Source: an uncultured Mycoplasmatota bacterium (GTDB taxonomy: Bacteria > Bacillota_I > Bacilli_A > RF39 > UBA660). From it: DNA of 58,577 nt. Location of the stretch: assembly GCA_949288035.1 (NCBI GenBank), contig CASEIJ010000046.1, positions 1 to 58,577 of the forward strand. The letters are read 5' to 3'. A program made the position numbers and the translations under genes. Positions within the stretch are counted from its first letter, which is position 1; every line of letters begins with the position of its first letter. The notes below the pieces were generated by a model. That model saw only the letters and a program-made list of their open reading frames with translations. It did no database searches and was not told where the DNA came from. Of this stretch, positions 44,427-51,683 are shown one piece after another.

Positions 44427-45449
44427 ATGAAAAAGAATAATAAAAAGAAGAAAGCACAAATGAAAAAAAGAAGATTATTATTATCGCTTCTTCTATTAGT
44501 AGGAACAGGAGTATTTTTAGGAACTGCAACTTATGCATGGTTTACAGCCAATCAAACAGTAGCAGTTAATCCAATCGATGTAAACGTTGCTGCACAAAGT
44601 GGTTTACAAATTTCTGCGGATGCGAAAAATTGGAAATCAATTTTGACTACAACAGATATTACAAGTGCAAGTGGTAATTATAGTGCTGCTAAGAACCAAT
44701 TGCCAACGCAAATGGCACCAGTATCCACAGCTGGAATTATGAATGCTGATGGAACGATGGAAATGTTCTTAGGAGAAGTAAGTTCTGATGAAGATAGTGG
44801 TAACTTTGTTTTAGCATCTACAAAAGAAACAGATCAAAATGGTACAGTGGGTAACTATGTTGTATATGATATGTTTTTACGTACTGAAACAGCTGGACAA
44901 GTTTATTTAACAACAAACTCTGGAATTACATTTGCAGATGAACAAGATAATGGTATTAAGAATGCAACTCGTGTCGCATTTGCCGTTCTTGGAAATACAA
45001 GAAGTGACGATAAAGTTGAAAATATTCAAAAATTAAATGCTGGAGCTGCTGCACCAGTTACAATTTGGGAACCAAACTATGATGACCATACTTCATATGG
45101 TGTTGCTAATGCTCGTGATACTTATGGCAATAATGATTTAGTTGCTGGTACAGGAAATGAAGCTGTTGCATATGATGGTATTAAAGCTGCATTTGGATCA
45201 GATCAAAATATTACACTTGGAAATGCCAATGCTACATCAGCTGGAGCATATTTCCAAAAAGTAACACCACAAATTCAAACAGAAGTTGGATTTAGTGATT
45301 ATAAAGCATTAGTAAATCTAAGTGCTGGAGTTACAAAAATTAGAGTATACTTCTGGATTGAAGGACAAGATGTAGACTGTGAAAACAATGCATCTGGAGG
45401 AAACATTACATTTGACCTACAAATCAGTAGAAATTCATCAGCTGCTTAA
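44427..45449 (+). CDS. Secreted SipW-class protein, candidate major surface subunit
   Basis: 340 residues. The signal peptide has a very basic start (K-K-N-N-K-K-K-K-A-Q-M-K-K-R-R), a hydrophobic core and T-A-T-Y-A-W-F-T-A-N, the SipW-cognate motif. The mature protein is A/N/T/G-rich and shares several long segments with the 32267 protein (I-W-E-P-N-Y-D, Y-G-V-A-N-A, E-G-Q-D-V-D-C-E-N-N-A-S). The two are clear paralogues. It has its own promoter and terminator, unlike the operon-embedded copy, so it may be made in larger amounts. A fibre-forming subunit is a reasonable inference. Confidence 0.87.
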   Translation: MKKNNKKKKAQMKKRRLLLSLLLLVGTGVFLGTATYAWFTANQTVAVNPIDVNVAAQSGLQISADAKNWKSILTTTDITSASGNYSAAKNQLPTQMAPVSTAGIMNADGTMEMFLGEVSSDEDSGNFVLASTKETDQNGTVGNYVVYDMFLRTETAGQVYLTTNSGITFADEQDNGIKNATRVAFAVLGNTRSDDKVENIQKLNAGAAAPVTIWEPNYDDHTSYGVANARDTYGNNDLVAGTGNEAVAYDGIKAAFGSDQNITLGNANATSAGAYFQKVTPQIQTEVGFSDYKALVNLSAGVTKIRVYFWIEGQDVDCENNASGGNITFDLQISRNSSAA

Positions 45450-45476
45450 AAGAATGAGATTTCATTCTTTTTTTTT
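45448..45476 (+). terminator. Terminator after the 44427 gene
   Basis: A 10-bp stem AAAAGAATGA/TCATTCTTTT (45448-45457 with 45462-45471), loop GATT, and a T-run that runs into the next promoter's -35. Confidence 0.85.
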
Positions 45477-45503
45477 CATATTCTTTTTTCGCACTCATAT
45501 AGT
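45475..45503 (+). promoter_or_regulatory. Sigma-E promoter of spoIVA
   Basis: TTCATATT (45475-45482), a 13-bp spacer and CATATAGT (45496-45503), a close match to the Bacillus sigma-E consensus. spoIVA is a classic sigma-E gene. Confidence 0.78.
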
Positions 45504-45529
45504 TAATTGAAAGAGAAAGTAGGGATTGA

Positions 45530-47005
45530 ATGGAAAAAACAGACATTATTAAAAGTATCAGTAACCGTACAGGTGGTGATATTTATTTAGGAGTAGTGGG
45601 GGCAGTACGTACAGGGAAATCTACTTTTATCAAGAAAGTGATTGAAACTTTAGTTGTCCCTAACATCGAAGATGAATACGAAAAGAAAAGGGCACTGGAT
45701 GAGATTCCTCAAAGTGCTCAAGGAAAGACAATCATGACAACAGAACCAAAGTTTGTACCAAGTCAGGCAGCTACCATTCATATTGATGAAGTAGAAGCCA
45801 AAATTAGATTAGTTGACTGTGTAGGGTATGTCATTCCAAATGCCAAAGGTTATGAGGATGAGAATGGCCCTAGAATGGTAAAAACACCATGGTATGATGA
45901 ACAAATACCATTTGTTGAAGCAGCAGAAATTGGTACAGAAAAAGTAATCAAAGATCATTCTACCATTGGTATTGTCGTAACAACAGATGGCTCTATCGGA
46001 GAATTAACACGTAATGATTATGTAGAAGCTGAAGAAAGAGTCGTCAGTGAATTAAAAGAAATGGGTAAACCATTTATTGTTATCTTAAACTCAACACATC
46101 CAATGTTACCAGAAACAGAACGTTTGAGTGAAAAATTAACAGAAACTTATGAAGTACCAGTACTACCAATTAGTGTAGAAAATATGACAGAACGAGATAT
46201 TTATAGTATTTTAAGAGAAGCTCTTTATGAATTTCCAGTAGCAGAAGTAAATATTAATATGCCTGAATGGATTGGATGTTTATCTAAAGATCATTGGTTA
46301 AAGAAAATATATGTAGAAAAGATTAGAGAAAGTGTGATTGACATTGATAAATTAAAAGATGTTGATCAAATTATTACACCATTTCAAGATTGTGAATATA
46401 TCTCTCGTGCATATTTATCAGATGTTAATACTGAAACTGGTGTGATTACTCTTACATTAGACTGTCCAAATGATTTATATGGTACTGTATTAAAAGAAAT
46501 TATCGGAGTAGACATCACATCAAAATCAGCCCTTTTATCACTCTTCCAAGAATATCAAACAGCAAAAAAAGAATACGATCAAGTAAAAGATGCACTTGCT
46601 ATGGTAAAACAAACTGGTTATGGGGTTGCTACACCAACACTCCAAGATATGAAATTATCAACACCAGAAATTATTAAACAAGGAAGTCGTTATGGTGTAA
46701 AATTAAAAGCAGTAGCTCCATCAATTCATATGATCCGTGTCGATGTTGAATCTACCTTTGAACCAATTATCGGATCAGAATTACAAAGTAAAGAATTAAT
46801 TCAATATCTCATGAAAGATCATGACAATGATCCAGCAAGTATTTGGAAAAGCGAAATATTTGGACGTAGTTTAGATGTTATTGTCAAAGAAGGAATTCAA
46901 GCTAAAATTTCACTATTGCCTGATAATGTACGCTTTAAATTACAAACTACACTCTCTAAATTAGTCAATAAAGGTTCTGGTAATTTATTTGCTATTGTAC
47001 TTTAG
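45530..47005 (+). CDS. spoIVA: Stage IV sporulation protein A, coat-morphogenetic ATPase
   Basis: 491 residues, the usual ~492. The N-terminal TRAFAC-type ATPase domain has Walker A G-A-V-R-T-G-K-S (24-31). K-T-I-M-T-T-E-P-K-F-V-P and the D-C-V-G-Y region follow, then T-T-D-G-S-I-G-E and L-N-S-T-H-P. SpoIVA polymerises on the outer forespore membrane using ATP and forms the base of the coat. The C-terminal part is conserved and forms the polymer contacts. It has a sigma-E promoter and AGTAGGG before the ATG. It borders the TasA-like locus at its right edge. Confidence 0.97.
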   Translation: MEKTDIIKSISNRTGGDIYLGVVGAVRTGKSTFIKKVIETLVVPNIEDEYEKKRALDEIPQSAQGKTIMTTEPKFVPSQAATIHIDEVEAKIRLVDCVGYVIPNAKGYEDENGPRMVKTPWYDEQIPFVEAAEIGTEKVIKDHSTIGIVVTTDGSIGELTRNDYVEAEERVVSELKEMGKPFIVILNSTHPMLPETERLSEKLTETYEVPVLPISVENMTERDIYSILREALYEFPVAEVNINMPEWIGCLSKDHWLKKIYVEKIRESVIDIDKLKDVDQIITPFQDCEYISRAYLSDVNTETGVITLTLDCPNDLYGTVLKEIIGVDITSKSALLSLFQEYQTAKKEYDQVKDALAMVKQTGYGVATPTLQDMKLSTPEIIKQGSRYGVKLKAVAPSIHMIRVDVESTFEPIIGSELQSKELIQYLMKDHDNDPASIWKSEIFGRSLDVIVKEGIQAKISLLPDNVRFKLQTTLSKLVNKGSGNLFAIVL

Positions 47006-47017
47006 AATAAAACAATA

Positions 47018-47048
47018 AAAAATCACCATACTAAAAGTGGTGATTTTT
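47018..47048 (+). terminator. Terminator after spoIVA, overlapping the next gene's ribosome site
   Basis: An 11-bp stem AAAAATCACCA/TGGTGATTTTT (47018-47028 with 47038-47048) with a 9-base loop. The T tail is part of the arm, and the right arm contains the GTGGTGAT preceding ATG 47049. Confidence 0.75.
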
Positions 47049-47555
47049 ATGTATTATTTAAATACATTTTTATTATATTCTATATTGGGATTTCTTTTAG
47101 AAACAGTTCGTTCTTTTTTGGTAAATAGTAAATTTACTAGTGGTATTTTATATGGCCCATGGACACCTATTTATGGCATTGGTATAGTTATTGTGATTCT
47201 TATTTCCAATTATTTATTTGCTCATCTTCATTTATCTAGATGGGTAGAAACATTTATTACTTTTGTGATTATTACTCTTATTTTAACATTATTAGAATGG
47301 ATTGGTGGAATTCTTATTGAAAAAATATTTCATACTGTTTTTTGGGATTATAGTAAAGAAGCATTTTCTATTGGAAAGTATATTTCTCTTAGTAAGAGTT
47401 TGATGTGGGGTGTAGGATCTATTCTCTTTATTTATGTATTAAAACCATTATTAGAAGGCGTTATAAAACATATTCCTATACCAGTTACTATCATTCTTAC
47501 TTTACTTATGTTATCTGATTTCATACTTACCTTTGTAAATAAGAGTAGAATTTAA
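47049..47555 (+). CDS. Putative ABC transporter type IV membrane protein (CmpB-like)
   Basis: 168 residues with four to five TM helices. The N-terminal motif (S-I-L-G-F-L-L-E-T-V, then G-I-L-Y-G-P-W-T-P-I-Y-G-I-G) is the signature of the pfam06541-type putative ABC-transporter/CmpB family. W-D-Y-S in the C-terminal half also fits. Function is unknown. ATG 47049 is used; the longer frame from GTG 47037 begins in its Shine-Dalgarno. The Shine-Dalgarno lies inside the spoIVA terminator arm, so translation could depend on whether the hairpin forms. Its 3' end faces rodA. Confidence 0.85.
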   Translation: MYYLNTFLLYSILGFLLETVRSFLVNSKFTSGILYGPWTPIYGIGIVIVILISNYLFAHLHLSRWVETFITFVIITLILTLLEWIGGILIEKIFHTVFWDYSKEAFSIGKYISLSKSLMWGVGSILFIYVLKPLLEGVIKHIPIPVTIILTLLMLSDFILTFVNKSRI

Positions 47556-47574
47556 AGTATTTTATTTTGATGAC

Positions 47575-47600
47575 ACAAAAAAAGGGAATATTCCCTTTAT
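47575..47600 (-). terminator. Terminator of rodA (minus strand)
   Basis: The palindrome AAAGGGAATATTCCCTTT (47581-47598). Read on the minus strand it is followed by a run of T, but on the plus strand by none, so it serves rodA only. Confidence 0.75.
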
Positions 47601-47608
47601 ACGATTGA

Positions 47609-48742
47609 CTAATTGGTATAGCGTAATGTTTCGTTTGAAATATTAAAGATAATACCAACCATAATCATATAACTAAGAAGACTCGAACCACCATAACTAA
47701 TAAATGGTAGGGTAATTCCGGTAATTGGCATTAATCCAATTGTCATTCCAATGTTTTGAAATTGTTGATATATTAACATTCCTACAATTCCACCAATCAC
47801 ATATTTATTAATATTAGAATTATTTTTAATAGCAATCATAATCAATTTTACATTAAAGAAAATAAGTAATGAGATGAGTGCAAGAGAACCGATAAATCCA
47901 AAGTTACTACCAAATACTGCAAAGATAAAATCAGTCTGTGGTTCAGGAAAATAGACAGGTGTATTGTTAAAACCATGGCCAAATAATCCAGCACTACCAA
48001 TCGCACTAATTCCATTTTCTAATTGATATCCACTTTTATTCGACCAATCTAGTAATCGATCTACACGTAAGAAAAAACTTGTTCCAAATATTTTAACGAA
48101 TAAATCTTGATTAATAAAATAAATACCTAGAATGATAGCAATTACAAATGCACAAATACTAAATAAAAGAGCAAACCAACGATAGCGAATTCCTGATATA
48201 AAAAGCATCACGACAGTAATTAATAAATAGATTAATACAACCCCTGTATCTGGCTGTAAGAAGGTTAAAAGACTAGGAATTCCTACCACAATCCCTACTT
48301 TTATTAAGAACTTAAACTCTTCCATAATACTAGGATTATCAAAATTCTCATTAAATTTCTGAATCATAGAACCAAGTGTCATAATTAAAATAATTTTCAT
48401 AAACTCACTTGGTTGAATGGTACCTAAATTCCAAGGAAGGGTATACCAACATTTCGCATCATTAATCGATGTTCCAAAAAAGAATAAACCAAATAAGGAT
48501 AATACACCAATTCCATATAAGATCCATATATTTCGATATATAAAATCATTTCCAATAAACATAATAAAGTAGGCAAGAGCAAATCCAATGACATACCATA
48601 TCACTTGTTTTAAAGCTAAATTCTGCATATCAGCACCTAGTAAACTCTGAGCACTATATATTGTAATAACACTGATTATGGCAAACAATATCATTGGAAT
48701 TAATACACCTTTATCTACTTTATACTTTGAAATGTTTTTCAT
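47609..48742 (-). CDS. rodA: RodA/FtsW-family peptidoglycan glycosyltransferase
   Basis: 377 residues and ten or so TM helices (SEDS family), which polymerise lipid II into glycan strands with a class B PBP. Family signatures are I-Q-P-S-E-F-M-K and L-Q-P-D-T-G-V. E-P-Q-T-D-F-I-F-A-V-F-G-S-N-F-G-F and the C-terminal L-P-F-I-S-Y-G-G-S-S-L follow. Sequence is closer to RodA (elongation) than to SpoVE by overall feel, but this is not decisive without a tree. ATG 48742 is chosen: AAGGTG lies six bases upstream, whereas the ATG at 48748 abuts it. Confidence 0.93.
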   Translation of the reverse strand: MKNISKYKVDKGVLIPMILFAIISVITIYSAQSLLGADMQNLALKQVIWYVIGFALAYFIMFIGNDFIYRNIWILYGIGVLSLFGLFFFGTSINDAKCWYTLPWNLGTIQPSEFMKIILIMTLGSMIQKFNENFDNPSIMEEFKFLIKVGIVVGIPSLLTFLQPDTGVVLIYLLITVVMLFISGIRYRWFALLFSICAFVIAIILGIYFINQDLFVKIFGTSFFLRVDRLLDWSNKSGYQLENGISAIGSAGLFGHGFNNTPVYFPEPQTDFIFAVFGSNFGFIGSLALISLLIFFNVKLIMIAIKNNSNINKYVIGGIVGMLIYQQFQNIGMTIGLMPITGITLPFISYGGSSLLSYMIMVGIIFNISNETLRYTN

Positions 48743-48825
48743 AAACATCACCTTATTTCATATTACACTAATTTTTCTTTTGTTACAACAAAACTGTTTC
48801 AATATGACAAAAAATATCGATTTCA

Positions 48826-48855
48826 TTGCAATTTCTCTTTGATATGTAGTATAAT
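48826..48855 (+). promoter_or_regulatory. Sigma-A promoter of the EIIB-like gene
   Basis: TTGCAA (48826-48831), an 18-bp spacer and TATAAT (48850-48855), divergent from rodA. Confidence 0.78.
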
Positions 48856-48870
48856 AAGGTCGGTGATAGA

Positions 48871-49188
48871 ATGGAAAACTGGATACAATATTTAATTATT
48901 TTAATTATATTAATTATTATTGGAATTGCGATTACGCGTTCTAAGAAAAAAGACTTTAAAATGGAAGTAAATAAATTAGTAAATTACTTAGGAGGAAAAG
49001 ATAATATTATCGATTATGAATTTCACAAATCTCGTTTTATTGTCAATGTCAAAGATGTAGATAAGGTAAATAAAGAAGGAATTCAAAAACTAGGGGCGCA
49101 AGGAATTGTAGAGATTGAAAACCAATTAAAAATTATCTTAGGCCCTGATACAACCCATATTAAGAAATATATTGATGCATTAAAGTGA
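48871..49188 (+). CDS. Membrane-tethered PTS EIIB-like domain without the phosphorylated Cys
   Basis: 105 residues. One N-terminal TM helix (~4-22) is followed by a domain resembling glucose-type EIIB: V-N-Y-L-G-G-K-D-N-I, then V-K-D-V-D-K-V-N-K-E-G-I-Q-K-L-G-A-Q-G-I-V and L-G-P-D-T-T-H-I-K. In true EIIB a Cys precedes T-R-L-R; here the site reads F-H-K-S-R-F-I-V and no Cys exists in the protein. It therefore cannot carry phosphate the usual way and no PTS genes are near. A sensory or structural use is possible. It has its own promoter and terminator. Confidence 0.8.
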   Translation: MENWIQYLIILIILIIIGIAITRSKKKDFKMEVNKLVNYLGGKDNIIDYEFHKSRFIVNVKDVDKVNKEGIQKLGAQGIVEIENQLKIILGPDTTHIKKYIDALK

Positions 49189-49207
49189 TAAAATATCACT
49201 TTTTTTG
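49182..49207 (+). terminator. Terminator after the EIIB-like gene
   Basis: A perfect 9-bp stem AAAGTGATA/TATCACTTT (49182-49190 with 49194-49202), AAA loop and T-run. Confidence 0.85.
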
Positions 49208-49213
49208 TGCTTT

Positions 49214-49231
49214 TTCGACAAGATTCGACAA
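49214..49231 (-). promoter_or_regulatory. Two tandem Spo0A boxes before the sensor kinase
   Basis: TTCGACAA occurs at 49214-49221 and again at 49224-49231. Each is the exact reverse complement of the 0A box TTGTCGAA, and they are exactly 10 bp apart, one helical turn. The second overlaps a possible -35 (TTCGAC, 49224-49229) with TAGAAA 17 bp further on. Confidence 0.72.
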
Positions 49232-49271
49232 ATATCATTGATATTCTAGAAATGAAAGAAAGGGGATTTGT

Positions 49272-50510
49272 ATGAATTTATTCGAAGGGCTAGTATTAAA
49301 CTTTATATTTATTATTTTTCCAATGTTACTATATTTATTTTATTTAGTGCAAGTTAGTAATACCAAACAGAAAGATCATGATTTATTTTTAGATTTTGCT
49401 TTCATTTCATCTCTTTATTTATGTATTCGTTATGGTATGAGATTATTTCCCATTCCAACGATGTTTTTTATTACCATTCCTCTTTTTCTGGCATATCAAA
49501 AACATCATAGTATATGTGCGATTACATATAGTTTTATTTTACTATCGATTCAAGTTTCTTATTATCAAAGATCTGTATATATATTTATTGGAACATATCT
49601 TCTTTATTTTCTACTTTATGAGTGTTATCACTATAAGAAACTACGTCGTAAGAATATGATGCTTTATTTCTTATTGAGTAATGTTTTTACAACACTATTT
49701 TATATGATATATACGAATAAATTATCAGAAGTAATCGGAATTCAATTACCTATCTTGATCGGTGCAACATTTATTATCACTTATTTAGCATGTCGTTTTA
49801 TTGATAAAGGAAATGAAATCGTCAACTTTCATATTTCTTTAAAAGAAATAGAAAAACAAAAACAATTTCAAAATAGTCTTTTTAAAATAACTCATGAAAT
49901 TAAAAATCCAATTGCAGTATGTAAAGGTTATTTGGATATGTTTGATATCAATAATCAAGAACATAGTCAGAAATATGTTCCTATTATAAAAGAAGAAATA
50001 GAAAGAACATTAGTTTTAATCCAAGACTTTCTAGCTACAAGTCATGTTAAAATTAATTCTGAAGAAATGGATATGAATTTATTATTAGAAGAAGTTATCC
50101 ATAATTTTAAGCCAATCTTAAAACAGAAAAAAATCATATTAGATGCATCTATAGATGATAGGGAATACTATATGATGGGAGATTATTATAGACTGAATCA
50201 AGTCTTGATTAATCTATTAAAGAATGCGGTAGAAGCGATGAAAGAAAAAGGAAAACTCCATATCCATACAGAAGTAGATCATCAAAACTTAATGATTTAT
50301 ATTAAAGATAATGGGGAAGGTATTTCTGATGAGAATTTAAAAAAGATTGCTGAACCATTTTTTACAACAAAAGAACATGGAACTGGACTCGGAGTAGGAT
50401 TATCGATGGAAATTGTCAAAAAACACCACGGTTCCATCCAATATCATTCTAAACTAGGTATCGGAACAACAGTTGTTCTCACATTTCCTTTACTTGCTAT
50501 TTATGAGTAA
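49272..50510 (+). CDS. Orphan membrane sensor histidine kinase, probable sporulation kinase
   Basis: 412 residues. About six TM helices fill residues 8-178, with little extracellular sequence. HisKA follows with His208 in I-T-H-E-I-K-N-P-I-A-V-C-K-G-Y, then HATPase_c with N-box N-L-L-K-N-A-V-E-A-M, G1 D-N-G-E-G-I, F-box P-F-F-T-T-K and G2 G-T-G-L-G-V-G-L-S. No response-regulator gene is adjacent, as for KinA-KinE phosphorelay kinases. The polytopic sensor part resembles KinB, and two 0A boxes lie upstream. Identification as a Spo0A-linked kinase is inference; kinase identity is certain. Confidence 0.92.
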   Translation: MNLFEGLVLNFIFIIFPMLLYLFYLVQVSNTKQKDHDLFLDFAFISSLYLCIRYGMRLFPIPTMFFITIPLFLAYQKHHSICAITYSFILLSIQVSYYQRSVYIFIGTYLLYFLLYECYHYKKLRRKNMMLYFLLSNVFTTLFYMIYTNKLSEVIGIQLPILIGATFIITYLACRFIDKGNEIVNFHISLKEIEKQKQFQNSLFKITHEIKNPIAVCKGYLDMFDINNQEHSQKYVPIIKEEIERTLVLIQDFLATSHVKINSEEMDMNLLLEEVIHNFKPILKQKKIILDASIDDREYYMMGDYYRLNQVLINLLKNAVEAMKEKGKLHIHTEVDHQNLMIYIKDNGEGISDENLKKIAEPFFTTKEHGTGLGVGLSMEIVKKHHGSIQYHSKLGIGTTVVLTFPLLAIYE

Positions 50511-50533
50511 TTGTCAAGTACTTGGAAATTAAA

Positions 50534-50562
50534 TTTACAGAGTTTTAGAATTCATGTATAAT
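50534..50562 (+). promoter_or_regulatory. Sigma-A promoter of the C45-family gene
   Basis: TTTACA (50534-50539), a 17-bp spacer and TATAAT (50557-50562), 16 bases before the ATG. Confidence 0.75.
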
Positions 50563-50578
50563 AACGATAGGTGATACT

Positions 50579-51637
50579 ATGAATCAAAGATTAAAAATTA
50601 TGGCTGTATCTGGTACCTTATATGAAAAAGGAGTACAGATGGGAAAAGCTTTTCGTAAGACAATTCAATCAGAAATAGAATTTATTCCAGAACTATGGAA
50701 AGAAGAAGATATTTGTGATCGCTTTTTAATTGTAAAAAAGAAATTAGAAGAAAAATATGCTGACCTATTAGAAGAAGTATATGGAAGAGCAGATGGTGCG
50801 GAAGTAAAAAGAGATGATTATCTTTTATACCTTTGTAAAGAAATATATACTTATCATGATTCATGTACTGATATTATTGTTAAAAATCATAATCATGAAA
50901 TAGTAGGGGGACATAATGAAGATGGAAATTATCACTTAGATAATACTGCTTTAGTAAAATATCAAACAGATTATGGTTATTTATGTGACTTTTTTTCTAC
51001 GGATACATTAGCAGGTGGTAATTTCTGTTGGAATAGTCATGGTATGATTTTTACAGGAAATTCTATTTATGTAAAACATATGAATCATATTGGTATTCCT
51101 GTTTGGTTTATTTTAAGAAGAGTCGTAGATGCTAGAAGCATGGAAGAAGTTCTTGCTTTATTTGATAATCAAGATGCGGCAAGTGGTTATAATTTAAATA
51201 TCACGGATACCAATGCCAAACGTTCTGTTTCGATTGAGTATCGTTTAGATATTCGTTCCGTGATTGAAATCAATGAGAAATTTGCTCATTCTAACCACTT
51301 TACGACAGAAGTAGGATTACCAATTTCTAAAAAAGGCTCTAACTCGAAATTTCGTCTACAAAAATCATTAGAATTTTTAAATAAATATTCATTGAATTAC
51401 CGCCGTGTCGATGAAAAAGATATCTTAAATATCTTACAATATCGTGGTAAGACTCCAAAAACTTCTATATTAGATACAAAATATCCAGATATTACTGCCG
51501 CTACATTTTTATACAATACCAAACGCCAACTTGTGATTTACTGTTATTTAGACCATTATAAATATCGTATTAGTTATGATATGAGTAATTTATTTTCTGA
51601 TGAATGTGAAAGTAGCATGGAATTATTTTCTATTTAA
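50579..51637 (+). CDS. C45-family autoproteolytic acyltransferase/amidohydrolase
   Basis: 352 residues. The conserved Cys96 lies in H-D-S-C-T-D-I-I-V, the expected self-cleavage point of this Ntn-hydrolase family (acyl-CoA:6-aminopenicillanic acid acyltransferase-like). Later segments G-G-H-N-E-D-G-N (usually G-x-N-x-D), G-N-F-C-W-N-S-H-G-M-I-F-T-G-N-S and H-S-N-H-F follow the family order. Members cleave or transfer linear amide bonds; many gut homologues are unassigned, and bile-salt or N-acyl amino acid substrates are conceivable only by analogy. There is no signal peptide, so it is intracellular. It has its own promoter and terminator. Confidence 0.82.
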   Translation: MNQRLKIMAVSGTLYEKGVQMGKAFRKTIQSEIEFIPELWKEEDICDRFLIVKKKLEEKYADLLEEVYGRADGAEVKRDDYLLYLCKEIYTYHDSCTDIIVKNHNHEIVGGHNEDGNYHLDNTALVKYQTDYGYLCDFFSTDTLAGGNFCWNSHGMIFTGNSIYVKHMNHIGIPVWFILRRVVDARSMEEVLALFDNQDAASGYNLNITDTNAKRSVSIEYRLDIRSVIEINEKFAHSNHFTTEVGLPISKKGSNSKFRLQKSLEFLNKYSLNYRRVDEKDILNILQYRGKTPKTSILDTKYPDITAATFLYNTKRQLVIYCYLDHYKYRISYDMSNLFSDECESSMELFSI

Positions 51638-51652
51638 TATGTGGGTATAATA

Positions 51653-51683
51653 AAAGAATCTATGATTGTTTCATAGATTCTTT
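51653..51683. terminator. Bidirectional terminator between the C45 gene and rnj
   Basis: A perfect 13-bp stem (51653-51665 with 51671-51683) and TTGTT loop. The T tail is clearer on the minus strand. The rnj stop codon is inside it. Confidence 0.8.
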
